NCBI GenBank assembly: GCA_902801425.1
Contig: CADCIQ010000004.1
Coordinates: 7,710 to 64,812, forward strand
Direction of reading: 5' to 3'
From: an uncultured Bacteroidales bacterium
GTDB taxonomy: Bacteria; Bacteroidota; Bacteroidia; Bacteroidales; Bacteroidaceae
DNA length: 57,103 bases
This document shows, piece by piece, positions 23,669 through 33,207 of the stretch. Under the pieces are notes generated by a model. It saw nothing but the letters and a program-made list of their open reading frames with translations. It made no database searches and had not been told where the DNA came from. Made by a program: the position numbers and the translations under genes. Within the stretch, counting starts at the first letter, position 1; every line of letters starts with the position of its first letter.

Positions 23669-25133
23669 ACAACCAAATCGCCAACAGATGTGCGAACCAT
23701 CCTCTGAATCTGTCGCATGGTGAACGCCACTTACGCCAACGCTCTTCCGTGAGGCGGTAGCTCTGCTTTTTGTCCTCGTTGAAAAGGCGAGAGAGTTCCT
23801 GAGAGGTGTTCTGGTCGATGATGATTGCATTCTCCTCATAATCCCAGCGAAGGGAGCGGGCATCAAGGTTGGTGCTTCCTACCGTGCAGAAACGTCCGTC
23901 AACCGTTATCACTTTCGTGTGGTGGAAGCCACCTTGGAATATCCAGATATGTGCACCTCTTTTCATTAGTTTGTGGAGATTATAGAAGGCGCAGTCAGGT
24001 GTGAGTGGAATATCGCTGTTCTCGCCCATCATAATCTCGACCTTCACTCCGCGCTTTATGGCTCTGTGGAGGGCTTTCCTTATGCTGTGGGTGAGAGTGA
24101 AATAAGGGTTGAGAATCATGATGCTGTCCTTTGCCGAGTCGATGGCACCACGATAGAAATGTCGCACCACCTTATTAGTCTTGTGTGGTTCACGGTTTGC
24201 TATTCCCACCATTTTATTATATGCCGTGGCTGTAGTGTCAGGCTTCAGGTCGTGGAAATAGTCAGCCTTTTCCTTGCGGAAATATTGCTCTCCGTCAATA
24301 GTTTCGCCTGTAACGCGCTTCCACATCCTAAGGAATATGCGCTGGAGGGTATTTACTTCCTCGCCATCGAGTCGGCAATGCATATCGTGCCATGATCCAA
24401 CCTCTTCCGTTCCGTTGATGTAGTAGTCGGCTACGTTCATTCCGCCTGTATATGCAATCTTTCCGTCGATAACCACTATCTTACGGTGGTCACGGTGGAA
24501 AACATGGTTTATGTATGGGAATTTGAGCGGGTCGAACTCGTAGAGTTGTATGCCGCGGGCACGCTGATACTCAACGTGTTCGTCCTTTAGCGGACGGTTG
24601 TTGCTTGCGTTTCCGAAGGCATCATATATGGCACGAACCTCTACACCCTCTTTCGCCTTCTCTGCAAGGAGGTCGAAGAGTGCATTTGCTATTGAGTCGT
24701 TTCGGAAGTTGAAGTATTCGAGGTGCACGCTATGACGCGCCTGACGAATAGCGGTGAACATATCCTGAAATTTCTCTGCACCTGTGGTGAGTAGGGTAAT
24801 GCTATTGTCGTGCGAGAATGTAACGCCCTCTTTCCTCATTATATCAACTATTAGGGAGTCGGAGGTTTGCGCTTGAGAAACGGCCTCTCCCCCCGCAAGC
24901 ACATACTCCGATGTTATCAACATCGGACTTCCCAACCGTAGGGAGGGAGCCGGAGTGCTTATGGAGTCCCCTTTTAAGGCTGATTTTGAATGGGAAGGTA
25001 ATAGGAAGAAGAGAAAAATAAGAAAAAATATTCCCCAACCTCTACCCATTCCCTTTCTTGTAGAGAGGGAGTGGGAAGGGGAGGGGTATGTGTATATATA
25101 TTTATTGATATAGTTTTTTTGTGTGGTAATCAT
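23667..25133 (-). CDS. Phospholipase D / cardiolipin synthase-like protein
   Basis: A 488-residue protein with both HKD motifs, 'HRDHRKIVVIDGKIAYTGGM' (about residue 212) and 'HHTKVITVDGRFCTVGSTN' (about 403), each followed by the usual Gly/Asn loop. It probably transfers phosphatidyl groups to make cardiolipin, at the membrane. One hydrophobic segment ('WGIFFLIFLFFLLP', ~33-46) takes the place of the two N-terminal helices of typical ClsA. Residues ~15-35 and ~59-83 are encoded by repeats (25029-25090 and 24883-24956), the latter including the 30-bp nested palindrome; the frame stays open through both. The ATG at 25133 is assumed; an alternative at 25049 would skip the first repeat. It lies downstream of an MscS gene on the same strand. 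Confidence 0.85.
   Translation of the reverse strand: MITTQKNYINKYIYTYPSPSHSLSTRKGMGRGWGIFFLIFLFFLLPSHSKSALKGDSISTPAPSLRLGSPMLITSEYVLAGGEAVSQAQTSDSLIVDIMRKEGVTFSHDNSITLLTTGAEKFQDMFTAIRQARHSVHLEYFNFRNDSIANALFDLLAEKAKEGVEVRAIYDAFGNASNNRPLKDEHVEYQRARGIQLYEFDPLKFPYINHVFHRDHRKIVVIDGKIAYTGGMNVADYYINGTEEVGSWHDMHCRLDGEEVNTLQRIFLRMWKRVTGETIDGEQYFRKEKADYFHDLKPDTTATAYNKMVGIANREPHKTNKVVRHFYRGAIDSAKDSIMILNPYFTLTHSIRKALHRAIKRGVKVEIMMGENSDIPLTPDCAFYNLHKLMKRGAHIWIFQGGFHHTKVITVDGRFCTVGSTNLDARSLRWDYEENAIIIDQNTSQELSRLFNEDKKQSYRLTEERWRKWRSPCDRFRGWFAHLLAIWL
24883..24956. repeat. Family E repeat carrying the nested 30-bp palindrome (copy 3), in frame in the PLD gene
   Basis: GGCCTCTCCCCCCGC on the left and CCGTAGGGAGGGAGCCGG on the right are the two halves of family E (intact at 25140-25186 and 50328-50367). 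Between them lies CACATACTCCGATGTTATCA ACATCGGACT (24900-24929). All of it is translated within the PLD protein. Confidence 0.85.
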
Positions 25134-25139
25134 TTTTAT

Positions 25140-25186
25140 CGCGCTCCGGCTCCCTCCCTACGGGGGAGGGCGGGGGGAGAGGCCTT
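25140..25186. repeat. Family E repeat just upstream of the PLD start
   Basis: CCGGCTCCCTCCCTACGGGG GAGGGCGGGGGGAGAGGCC, with palindromic core CCCTCCCtacGGGGGAGGG. It is inverted relative to the unit at 24883-24956, so the pair brackets the 5' end of the PLD gene. Confidence 0.85.
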
Positions 25187-25199
25187 GGTTTGTTATCTT

Positions 25200-27548
25200 T
25201 TACTTCATATGTATATCCCTCTGTGGGAATGGAATCTCGATATTGTTCTGGTTGAGAGTGTTATAGATGCACTCAAGAATCTTACCATCATCGCCATAGC
25301 CGGTATATACGCTTACCCATACGATAACCTTGAGAACGAGGGCTGAGTCACCAAGTTCCTTGAGGACGATGCTGATACCCTTACTCTGGTTGATGCAGTC
25401 AAGCTGTGAAAGTGCTTCGGTAAGAACCTTCTTGCATTCGCCTATGTTGGTGCCGTATGCTACTCCAACATCAAGGACATGACGCTCGTAGCCGTGGTTA
25501 CGAGTCATATTCTGATAGTTCTTGGTGAAGAGTTGTGAGTTTGTGAAAGCTATCACAGAGCCATCTACCGCTGTTACCATAGTACTGGTGTAGGAGATAC
25601 TTGTCACCTTACCACGTATGCCATCGCAGACGATGAGGTCGCCAATCTTCACACGACCGGTCATGAGGGCTATGCCATAGTAGATGTTCTCAAGGATTTC
25701 CTTTGACGCGAAACCGATACCTGTTGACAAGCCGCCTGTGATGATGACGAGCCACTGGCTTCCGACATGGAAGAGGGCAAGGCTGACAATGAACCATACG
25801 CCCCACACAACGACCTGAAGCACGTTCTTGATCATTACAAGGCGTGACTCAGCACTTGAGGCATCCGACTTGTAAAGATACAATGCGACAAGTTGCTTGA
25901 GTGTCTGGTTGATGTAGTTGAATACGAACCATATTATGATGACCATGCAGACTGTTGAGATGCTTGCCTGGAAGTTCGGGAAGTCGATGTACTTATGTCT
26001 GAACATCTCAATTGTCTGTGCGGTGAGGTTGAATACATCTGCCGCCCAATAGAGGCTGACAAGCACAGAACATACGCTGCATGTAGGGAGGAATACCCAA
26101 TAGAAGAGACGGTAATACCAATTCTCGGTGACAGGGCGTTCATCTATCTTCTTTATCTTGCTGTATTCCTTGAACCAGTCGCGTATGCAGGTGATGGTGA
26201 GGATGCAAGTGAGCTGCATGATCCACCAGATGAGAATCTGTACGGAGAGCAAGGTGTAGCCTACCATTGAGCTTATAAGGGAAACGACGAATACCAGTTG
26301 TGAGATATAGGCATATACCACGTCGCTTCGTTCTATATTATGGTTGTGACGGCGTATGACACTCCATTGCCACAGACAGCACGCAAGCAGAATAGGAGGG
26401 AATATTAGGTTTACGAGGTGGTTTGGAATAAGTATGATTCGGAAACTGATGACTATGAATCCATTGAAGAGTAGTGGGGCATATACGCGGAACGTGCTTA
26501 TGGTCTGCTCAGCCTTTACTCGGAGAAGTATGGAAATGAGCACCACGCTCAGCAACCATGCGAACTCAACGAGGAGGTCGGCTGCCATGATGGTGAAGTT
26601 CTGGTTTGAACTGAGGCGCAGTATTCCGAGGCTTATGGCAAAGGTTACTGCCGTTGATGCCAGGATTATGCATGTGCGCTTGGCAAGGAACCAATCGCCG
26701 ATTCTGCCGAACTTACCCCTCCTTATCAGTTTTGTTGCTAACCAGCGGACGATGAGCTGGTTGAGCAGGATGGCGATTATGCCATATACGAGAATACCGA
26801 TGAACAGTTCTCCGATGAGACGTGGATCCCATTGGGTACCGCCCTTCACCTGATAGAAATATTTGTCGTCGATACTTTCCTTTGTCTGTACTATATAGTC
26901 GCCAAAACGTGAAAGGATGGTGAAGTATGAGTCACCACCATTCTTGAAGATGCTATTCTGAATCTCCTTGTATCGCTTGTTGGCATAGTCGTTGAGGTTA
27001 CGTAGCTTCTCTTCCGTGCGGTTATACATATAGATGTTCTCGGTGAGTTGCTGCTGGTTCTCCACGAGCATACGTCGGGTATTGACGGCCATGGCGAGAC
27101 AGACGCTGCGGTCTATCTTTCCTCGTTCTGTCAAGCGATTCGTTCGCATGGTTCTAAGGCTGTTTATCAGACTGTCGTAGCGTGCTACAGCTACGTCGCC
27201 CTTGCTCACGTATGCCTTGAATGGCTTGATTTTCTTCTCGAATTCCTTGTACTGTTCCGTAGCCTCATGGCAGGCATAGGTAAGGTCGAATACAAATCCG
27301 TCCTTCTGTGAATAGAGCATGAGTGCATTTTGGTTGGCACGGTCAGTTTCCTGTATGATGGTTGATATTACACGCAGTCGGGAGTTTTTCGTCTGTGCCT
27401 GACGAGCAGAGTACTCATCATGGTATTTGATGAGTTCCTGACGAAGTATGCGGAGGGTGCTTTCAAGGCTGTCCTCTTTGAGAACGGCTTTTGAAGGGAG
27501 TGCGAATCCTGCTATAAGAACTGCAAGAAAGAGAATTCTTTTCATCAT
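25200..27548 (-). CDS. MscS-family mechanosensitive channel, large type
   Basis: A 782-residue protein. A signal peptide (MMKRILFLAVLIAGFALPSK) leads a periplasmic coiled-coil region to ~residue 235. About 8-10 membrane helices span roughly 235-620, and the MscS core is near the C-terminus: the pore helix region 'WLVIITGGLSTGIGFASKEI', then 'GRVKIGDLIVCDGIRGKVTS' and 'TAVDGSVIAFTNSQLFTKNY', typical of the beta domain. It releases solutes under hypo-osmotic shock by family. The ATG at 27548 gives the signal peptide; the frame upstream is not convincing. The PLD gene follows on the same strand after 66 bp of repeat. Confidence 0.88.
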   Translation of the reverse strand: MMKRILFLAVLIAGFALPSKAVLKEDSLESTLRILRQELIKYHDEYSARQAQTKNSRLRVISTIIQETDRANQNALMLYSQKDGFVFDLTYACHEATEQYKEFEKKIKPFKAYVSKGDVAVARYDSLINSLRTMRTNRLTERGKIDRSVCLAMAVNTRRMLVENQQQLTENIYMYNRTEEKLRNLNDYANKRYKEIQNSIFKNGGDSYFTILSRFGDYIVQTKESIDDKYFYQVKGGTQWDPRLIGELFIGILVYGIIAILLNQLIVRWLATKLIRRGKFGRIGDWFLAKRTCIILASTAVTFAISLGILRLSSNQNFTIMAADLLVEFAWLLSVVLISILLRVKAEQTISTFRVYAPLLFNGFIVISFRIILIPNHLVNLIFPPILLACCLWQWSVIRRHNHNIERSDVVYAYISQLVFVVSLISSMVGYTLLSVQILIWWIMQLTCILTITCIRDWFKEYSKIKKIDERPVTENWYYRLFYWVFLPTCSVCSVLVSLYWAADVFNLTAQTIEMFRHKYIDFPNFQASISTVCMVIIIWFVFNYINQTLKQLVALYLYKSDASSAESRLVMIKNVLQVVVWGVWFIVSLALFHVGSQWLVIITGGLSTGIGFASKEILENIYYGIALMTGRVKIGDLIVCDGIRGKVTSISYTSTMVTAVDGSVIAFTNSQLFTKNYQNMTRNHGYERHVLDVGVAYGTNIGECKKVLTEALSQLDCINQSKGISIVLKELGDSALVLKVIVWVSVYTGYGDDGKILECIYNTLNQNNIEIPFPQRDIHMK

Positions 27549-27608
27549 TTTTGTTAGTTGAAATTGTATTTTGCCCGCAAAATTACTAAAAATATTGCGC
27601 AAAACCGA

Positions 27609-27636
27609 TGTTTTTCCTCGAAAAATCGTAACTTTG
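27609..27636 (+). promoter_or_regulatory. Probable promoter of the BadF-type kinase gene
   Basis: A clear -7 box TAACTTTG (27629-27636) with only a weak upstream T-rich -33 (TTTTTCC). Start near 27643, leader ~40 nt. The region between 27549 and 27682 must also hold the divergent MscS promoter. Confidence 0.55.
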
Positions 27637-27682
27637 CCATTCAAAATCATAAAAGTAATCTTTTTTAACAAAAAATATAGTT

Positions 27683-28504
27683 ATGAAACTTATTGCAGAT
27701 AGCGGAAGTACGAAGACCGACTGGTGTGTGTGCGGTGCTGACGATAAAGTTGAGGCTCGATGCTCCACACAGGGCATCAACCCTTTCCACATGTCTGAGG
27801 ACACCGTCCTTGGTGTCCTTCGCAACGAACTATTACCGCAGCTTGGCTCTGTGCGTTCTTCTATTGACGAAATTGAATTTTATGGTGCTGGCTGTACCGT
27901 AGTAAAGATACCTGTTATGCAGCGCTTGCTTTCTGAAGTGTTCCCTTCTGCCAAGAATGTCATTGTGGGTAGTGATATGCTTGGTGCTGCAAAGGCTCTT
28001 CTTCGGAATAAGGAGGGGATAGCTTGTATTCTCGGTACTGGTGCTAATTCGTGTCTGTATGATGGCGAAAAGATTATTGCTAATGTCTCGCCAATGGGCT
28101 ATATCCTTGGTGACGAGGGTAGTGGCGCTGTTATTGGTAAGACATTCGTAAATGAGCTTTATAAGGGCGGCCATACAGATTTCGTCAAGGTTTTTGAGAG
28201 TGAATCTGGCTTGACGCAAGCAGATATCATTCAGAAGGTGTATAGAGAGCCTTTACCAAATCGTTTCCTTGCTTCTCTTTCAACGTTTATTGGTTCTCAT
28301 ATTGCTGAAGAAGAATGGCTTGAGGATATGGTTGTGGATTGTTTCCGTGATTTCTTCAAAAAGAATGTAAGACATTATAATCGTAAGGATCTTAGCGTTA
28401 GTTTTGTTGGTAGCGTAGCATATTATTATAAGGCTCAGCTAATGAAAGCAGCGGAATTGGAAGGGTATAAGGTTGGAAAGATACTTAGACAACCGTTAGC
28501 CTAA
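27683..28504 (+). CDS. BadF/BadG-type ATPase, N-acetylglucosamine kinase-like
   Basis: A 273-residue sugar-kinase-fold protein. 'MKLIADSGSTKTDWCVC' is the phosphate-1 loop, and 'IACILGTGANSCLYDG' with 'GYILGDEGSGAVIGKTFVNE' are the phosphate-2 and sugar-contact regions typical of N-acetylglucosamine kinases. 'SVSFVGSVAYYYKAQLMKAA' is the adenosine region. Likely phosphorylates an amino sugar in the cytoplasm, for cell-wall recycling or use. It ends at a bidirectional hairpin (28540-28587) shared with rny. Family assignment is strong, exact substrate is not. Confidence 0.8.
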   Translation: MKLIADSGSTKTDWCVCGADDKVEARCSTQGINPFHMSEDTVLGVLRNELLPQLGSVRSSIDEIEFYGAGCTVVKIPVMQRLLSEVFPSAKNVIVGSDMLGAAKALLRNKEGIACILGTGANSCLYDGEKIIANVSPMGYILGDEGSGAVIGKTFVNELYKGGHTDFVKVFESESGLTQADIIQKVYREPLPNRFLASLSTFIGSHIAEEEWLEDMVVDCFRDFFKKNVRHYNRKDLSVSFVGSVAYYYKAQLMKAAELEGYKVGKILRQPLA

Positions 28505-28539
28505 TCTGGTCTTACCAAATGAAACAATGTTTTTATAGT

Positions 28540-28587
28540 AATGCCGCTTATGGTTGTTCGTTGTGAACCTTCCATAAGCGGCATTTC
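28540..28587. terminator. Bidirectional terminator hairpin
   Basis: AATGCCGCTTATGG and CCATAAGCGGCATTT form a 14-bp stem around an 18-nt loop. It lies between the convergent kinase and rny genes, with T-rich flanks on both strands. Confidence 0.85.
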
Positions 28588-28650
28588 TTATCTATTTTTG
28601 GAGAAAATACTATGTTGCATTCCTCCCTTCGGGAGAATCAGGTGAGGCTA

Positions 28651-30183
28651 CTACTTTGCGTAGGCAACAGAACGTGTTTCGCGGATAACTGTGATCTTCA
28701 CCTGACCTGGGTAAGTCATTTCTGTCTGGATCTTTGTTGCTATATCGCCGCTGAGAGCCTCTGTCTCTGCATCGGTCATCTTGTCTGCACCAACGATTAC
28801 GCGCAGTTCACGACCTGCCTGAATTGCGTATGTCTTTGTTACGCCTGGGTAGCTCATAGCTATAGCTTCAAGGTCATTGAGACGCTTGATGTAAGCTTCT
28901 ACGATTTCACGACGGGCACCAGGACGAGCACCTGAGATAGCATCGCAGACCTGTACGATTGGAGCGAGCATTGTGTTCATCTCCATTTCATCGTGGTGAG
29001 CACCGATAGCGTTGCAGATATCAGGCTTCTCCTTATATTTCTCTGCAAGCTTAGCACCATAGAGTGCGTGTGGAATCTCGCATTCCTCGTCAGGCACCTT
29101 ACCGATATCATGAAGCAGACCTGCACGCTTTGCCTTCTTAGGGTTGAGACCGAGCTCTGATGCCATTACGGCACAGAGATTGGCTGTTTCACGAGCATGC
29201 TGAAGAAGGTTCTGACCGTATGAAGAACGATATTTCATCTTACCTACGATACGCACAAGTTCTGGGTGGAGACCGTGAATACCGAGGTCGATGGTTGTAC
29301 GCTTACCGGTTTCGATAATCTCGTTGTCAAGCTGTTTCTTTACCTTTGCAACAACCTCCTCAATGCGTGCAGGGTGAATACGCCCGTCTGCAACGAGTTG
29401 GTGGAGAGCAAGACGACAAACCTCACGACGGATAGGGTCGAAGCCAGAGATTACGATAGCTTCAGGAGTATCATCGACTACGATTTCAACGCCACAGGCA
29501 GCTTCAAGAGCGCGGATGTTACGACCTTCACGACCGATGATACGACCTTTAACCTCATCATTCTCGATATGGAAAACGCTTACTGAGTTCTCAACGGCTG
29601 TTTCAGTTGCAACACGCTGGATGGTCTGGATGACAATCTTCTTTGCCTGCTGATTAGCATTGAGCTTAGCCTCGTCCATGATCTCATTGATATAAGCAGC
29701 TGCATTTGTACGAGCTTCGTCCTTAAGGCTTTCAACGAGTCGATTGCGAGCTTCGTCAGCAGAAAGACCTGAGAGTTCTTCGAGTTTTTCACGCTCCTTG
29801 AGCTGCATCTTCTCGAGTTCTTCCTCCTTCATTGTGAGGAGCTTCCTCTCGTTATCTACACGCTGCTGGTACTGGTCAATTTCCTGACGACGACGACCAA
29901 GTTCTTCCTGGCGCTGGTTAAGGCTTATCTCACGCTGCTTCAGACGATTCTCGCTCTGCTGAATCTTCTGGTTGCGTTGCTGAACTTCCTTTTCCAGTTC
30001 GCTCTTCTTGTTAATGAACTTCTCCTTAACTTCCAGGAGCTTCTTTTCTTTCAATACGTTTGCCTCCTTCTCGGCGGCATCTATCATCTCCTTATATTTA
30101 CCAGTGATAATATATCGGAAAATCAAGTAGCCGATAAGTGCACCGATTATAAGCGCAGCTACGGCTATTATTGCATATACCAT
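28651..30183 (-). CDS. rny: Ribonuclease Y
   Basis: A 510-residue membrane-anchored endoribonuclease that starts decay of mRNAs. An N-terminal helix (residues 1-25, '[18 protein letters not shown]') is followed by a long Glu/Lys/Gln coiled coil (~30-180). A KH domain with '[20 protein letters not shown]' lies near 215-235 and an HD domain with '[15 protein letters not shown]' near 345 (metal-binding His-Asp). '[10 protein letters not shown]' follows. Length and order match RNase Y. It is followed upstream on the same strand by zapA and its partner, which may share transcription. Confidence 0.97.
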   Translation of the reverse strand: MVYAIIAVAALIIGALIGYLIFRYIITGKYKEMIDAAEKEANVLKEKKLLEVKEKFINKKSELEKEVQQRNQKIQQSENRLKQREISLNQRQEELGRRRQEIDQYQQRVDNERKLLTMKEEELEKMQLKEREKLEELSGLSADEARNRLVESLKDEARTNAAAYINEIMDEAKLNANQQAKKIVIQTIQRVATETAVENSVSVFHIENDEVKGRIIGREGRNIRALEAACGVEIVVDDTPEAIVISGFDPIRREVCRLALHQLVADGRIHPARIEEVVAKVKKQLDNEIIETGKRTTIDLGIHGLHPELVRIVGKMKYRSSYGQNLLQHARETANLCAVMASELGLNPKKAKRAGLLHDIGKVPDEECEIPHALYGAKLAEKYKEKPDICNAIGAHHDEMEMNTMLAPIVQVCDAISGARPGARREIVEAYIKRLNDLEAIAMSYPGVTKTYAIQAGRELRVIVGADKMTDAETEALSGDIATKIQTEMTYPGQVKITVIRETRSVAYAK

Positions 30184-30239
30184 ATAAATTTATTTAAGTT
30201 AATTAATAATATTCTCAAACGTAAATGGCATGGAGACTG

Positions 30240-30536
30240 TTAAAGCACGGCCTCTATTTCAGAAGTAAGTTTCTTGAGAATATCATCGTATGGAGCGACA
30301 TCATTTCTCTTCGATTCTGTTACAAATCGAAGGGCAATATCAATCATTGCATAATATAGTATCTCCTTATCCGCCTTACGACCTTTCCATACGCCAAAAT
30401 AAGCATTCACTCTGTCGTTTATCAGCGATGCTGCTTCACGATAGAGTGGCTCTTGCTCGGCATCAACCTTGATTGAAATGTCAAGGTCGTATATGTGGAT
30501 ATTGATATGTTGTTTCTCTTTTGTTACTTCTGCCAT
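30240..30536 (-). CDS. zapA: Cell division protein ZapA
   Basis: A 98-residue product with the ZapA pattern: 'INIHIYDLDISIKVDAEQEP' N-terminal strands and 'YREAASLINDRVNAY', then a helical C-terminus ('LYYAMIDIALRFVTESKRND'). ZapA crosslinks FtsZ filaments at the division ring. It starts 2 bp after the stop of the coiled-coil gene at 30539, so the two are almost certainly co-expressed. The 56 bp between it and rny hold nothing notable. Confidence 0.85.
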   Translation of the reverse strand: MAEVTKEKQHINIHIYDLDISIKVDAEQEPLYREAASLINDRVNAYFGVWKGRKADKEILYYAMIDIALRFVTESKRNDVAPYDDILKKLTSEIEAVL

Positions 30537-30538
30537 TT

Positions 30539-30835
30539 TTATTCTTTGTCACTTAGCAGGGTAATACACTGATTTACGTCTCTGATAAGCTTGGCAACAC
30601 GATTCTTGGCACTCTCGATGTCTCCATCGGTGATTTCTATCATCTTTGCAGTCTTGAGAGCCTGATATTCTCGGTCCTTTTCTGATACGGCACGTTCGAG
30701 CTCGGCAATTTTTTTGTCGCGCTCATCCACCATGTTGTATAATTCGCCGTTTTCTTTCTTTACCTCCTGATACTTTAGTATCAGCTGGCGAACTCTCGTG
30801 GTGAATACGTTCATGTATGCATCATTTGAGGCCAT
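30539..30835 (-). CDS. Small coiled-coil protein beside ZapA
   Basis: A 98-residue protein. 'LILKYQEVKKENGELYNMVD' and 'ERDKKIAELERAVSEKDREY' form a continuous heptad-type coiled coil (~residues 17-65), followed by 'AKNRVAKLIRDVNQCITLL'. Conserved beside zapA in Bacteroidetes, as far as I recall, and similar in layout to the ZapB/ZauP partners of ZapA, but I cannot show homology. Likely a division-ring accessory, cytoplasmic. Only 2 bp separate it from zapA. Confidence 0.65.
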   Translation of the reverse strand: MASNDAYMNVFTTRVRQLILKYQEVKKENGELYNMVDERDKKIAELERAVSEKDREYQALKTAKMIEITDGDIESAKNRVAKLIRDVNQCITLLSDKE

Positions 30836-30925
30836 CAGATAGTACTATTTCGGTGACAAAGTTAGTGAAAACTATTGGTAATTCCAAATTTTTTCCTAAC
30901 TTTTCTTGAAAATCCTAATATTTTC

Positions 30926-31546
30926 CTACTGCTGTTCTGCTGGCTGCTTTTCGTTTTTGGCAAGCATTACTACCTGATATACGAAATCGTTTACCCATTC
31001 CTGTGAGAAACCAAGACGCTGATTGTACTTACGCACGCTCACTACGGTCTTTAGTGTTCCCGGATCAGAGAAATCGTTGCTTGTAAATACCTGATTGACA
31101 GTTTTTTCTGTGGCGGTACGGATAACGCTCTTGAAGAATGAAGGAATGCGCAACTTGAATTTCATCAGATTGCCCATAAGCATCATTGTGTCCTGAGTGA
31201 AGCCCTGGAACTGTAGAAGGTATGGCTGAACATCCTGAAGCTTACGGCAGTTCTTGCTCACGCTCTTGTCTATCTCCTTGAAGAATGCATCGTTATGTCC
31301 GTAGAGATCCTTCAGCATCTTACGGCAACGAGTCTTTTCGCCAACGCCCAATTTGTTGTGTTCTGTTGGAACGTGGAATGTACTTTTGAAGATTCGGAGA
31401 TCAGGCAGCATCGTGATGTTTGTGATACCTACTTGTGCTGCAATTGCAGCCTGAAAATATACGCGGATAAGAGTCATGTAATCCTGCATGCCTCCAACCT
31501 TGTTGTCTTCTTCCTTTTTCCCGAATATTTTAGAAATTATACTCAT
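30926..31546 (-). CDS. Conserved hypothetical protein, helical
   Basis: A ~206-residue cytoplasmic protein not recognised. It starts MSIISKIFGKKEEDNKVGG and is mostly helical with a basic middle ('GVGEKTRCRKMLKDLYGH'), ending in a Gln/Glu-rich tail. No signal peptide or membrane helix is seen. I set the start at this ATG because a -7 box (TACCTTTG) lies only ~32 bp upstream and would fall inside any longer frame. It is separated from the zapA pair by 90 bp. The start coordinate may be off by one base. Confidence 0.6.
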   Translation of the reverse strand: MSIISKIFGKKEEDNKVGGMQDYMTLIRVYFQAAIAAQVGITNITMLPDLRIFKSTFHVPTEHNKLGVGEKTRCRKMLKDLYGHNDAFFKEIDKSVSKNCRKLQDVQPYLLQFQGFTQDTMMLMGNLMKFKLRIPSFFKSVIRTATEKTVNQVFTSNDFSDPGTLKTVVSVRKYNQRLGFSQEWVNDFVYQVVMLAKNEKQPAEQQ

Positions 31547-31577
31547 GTTTTTTGTGCAGTTTTGTGATATTTGACCG

Positions 31578-31608
31578 CAAAGGTAGTACAAAATTTTAAA
31601 AAAAACAA
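31578..31608 (-). promoter_or_regulatory. Promoter of the hypothetical gene at 30926
   Basis: On the minus strand, TACCTTTG at about 31578-31585 with TTG about 20 bp upstream. Leader of roughly 25 nt. On the other strand, TAATTTTGC near 31671-31680 is the likely -7 box for the polysaccharide genes, leaving a ~90-nt leader before 31771. Confidence 0.6.
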
Positions 31609-31770
31609 TAAATATCGCATATTTGTGAAACTTTTTTCGAAAAATGTGTGAATTTCACGAAATAAAATATTAATTTTGCACTCACAAAACTGAGACGTGC
31701 ATCAGCCATGAGGGCGGACTTGCACTATTTGCTCTATGCAAAATTTACACTTACTTAAAATTGAAAAACG

Positions 31771-33180
31771 ATGCAAGACATAAGAGGAAACGCTATTATA
31801 AAGTGGGTGACGGTAATACTGGACTGGGTTCTGGCATGCTGTCTATTGTCTGTATTTGACGAAATCTTCCCGCAATATGCTACGTCGAGTGCCATGAATG
31901 GTAGTAAGTCGGAGATGGTGATTCTGCTTATGTCTATCATTATTGCGACTTTCATGTTTCCTACCGTGATACATCGTCGTAAGATGAAGGTTGGGACGAT
32001 AGTGAAGAGAAATGCTTTTCTTTCCTTGACGACAATGATCATCTTCATCTCCACATGTAGGGTGATGTCATCAAGTGGCAATTATATCGTTTTTGGTGTC
32101 GTGTATGGATTCACACTCTGGCTTTCCATTATGACGCTGAGATTTTTTGAGAGATCGTTGATTAGGTATTTCCGTTCACAGGGTAGGAATTCACGAACCT
32201 TGGTGTTCCTTGGTAATGACCCAGCCAACTTGATTGTGTATAATGAGCTTATGGCTGATCCTGCAACAGGTTATCGTGTTCTTGGGTATTTCAGCGATTC
32301 TGTCATTGAGAATGCTCCTGCTTCTCTTCCAAAAATTGGCTCAAGGGATGATTTCCGTAAGCTGATGGCAGATTATGCTAATTGCGGACTCGTATTTGAG
32401 GAATTATATTGCAGCTTGTCTCACAGCGAGGCTGAAGAACTGAGGCAGATAATGCAATTCTGTGACAAGAATGTTATAAGGTTCTTTTACGTTCCTCGTA
32501 TATTCAGTAACCTCCAATTGTCACTAAGTCCAGAGAAGTTTGGTGATACAGTGATATTTACGAATCATCATGAGCCTCTCATGCTCTTGGGTAATAGGAT
32601 AATGAAAAGGCTCTTTGATATTGCTTTTAGTGCAACGGTGTTGGTAATGCTTTCACCATTGTTCCCTATCTTAGCTCTGATTATCAAGATGCAAAGTAAG
32701 GGACCTGTATTCTTCAAACAGTTGAGGACAGGACTTAACGGAGAGTCGTTTATGTGCTATAAATTTCGCTCTATGCATGTAAATGCTGATGCGGATAGGG
32801 TGCAGGCTACGAAGCATGATCCGAGAAAATTCCCATTCGGAGAGTTTATGCGAAAGACGAACCTCGATGAGCTACCTCAGTTCTTGAATGTGCTGAAAGG
32901 TGACATGAGTATTGTAGGACCTCGTCCTCACATGATTTTCCATACGGAAAAATACTCAGCTCTCATAGGTAAATATATGGTACGCCATTTCTCAAAGCCG
33001 GGTATTACAGGCTATGCACAGGTTACAGGTTTCCGTGGAGAAACAGAAGAACTTTGGCAGATGGAAGGGCGTATTCAGAAAGACATCTGGTATATAGAAA
33101 ACTGGTCTATGTGGCTTGATATAAAGATAATCTTCAAGACGGCCCTGACGATTATCTTCCCAGATAAGGCTGCTTATTAG
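31771..33180 (+). CDS. Polyprenyl glycosylphosphotransferase (WcaJ-like initiating sugar transferase)
   Basis: A 469-residue inner-membrane enzyme that loads the first sugar phosphate on undecaprenyl phosphate, starting surface polysaccharide repeat units. Four N-terminal helices lie within ~residues 15-120. A CoA-binding-like central domain follows ('RTLVFLGNDPANLIVYNELM'). The conserved C-terminal transferase domain has 'MKRLFDIAFSATVLVMLSPL', 'SKGPVFFKQLRTGLNGESF', 'CYKFRSMHVNADADRVQATK', 'RKTNLDELPQFLNVLKGDMS' and 'IVGPRP'. It heads a plus-strand run with the Wzc-like kinase 27 bp downstream. No glycosyltransferase cluster follows inside the window. Confidence 0.92.
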   Translation: MQDIRGNAIIKWVTVILDWVLACCLLSVFDEIFPQYATSSAMNGSKSEMVILLMSIIIATFMFPTVIHRRKMKVGTIVKRNAFLSLTTMIIFISTCRVMSSSGNYIVFGVVYGFTLWLSIMTLRFFERSLIRYFRSQGRNSRTLVFLGNDPANLIVYNELMADPATGYRVLGYFSDSVIENAPASLPKIGSRDDFRKLMADYANCGLVFEELYCSLSHSEAEELRQIMQFCDKNVIRFFYVPRIFSNLQLSLSPEKFGDTVIFTNHHEPLMLLGNRIMKRLFDIAFSATVLVMLSPLFPILALIIKMQSKGPVFFKQLRTGLNGESFMCYKFRSMHVNADADRVQATKHDPRKFPFGEFMRKTNLDELPQFLNVLKGDMSIVGPRPHMIFHTEKYSALIGKYMVRHFSKPGITGYAQVTGFRGETEELWQMEGRIQKDIWYIENWSMWLDIKIIFKTALTIIFPDKAAY

Positions 33181-33207
33181 AGAATAACAAAAACTTAAAA
33201 ATAAAAA

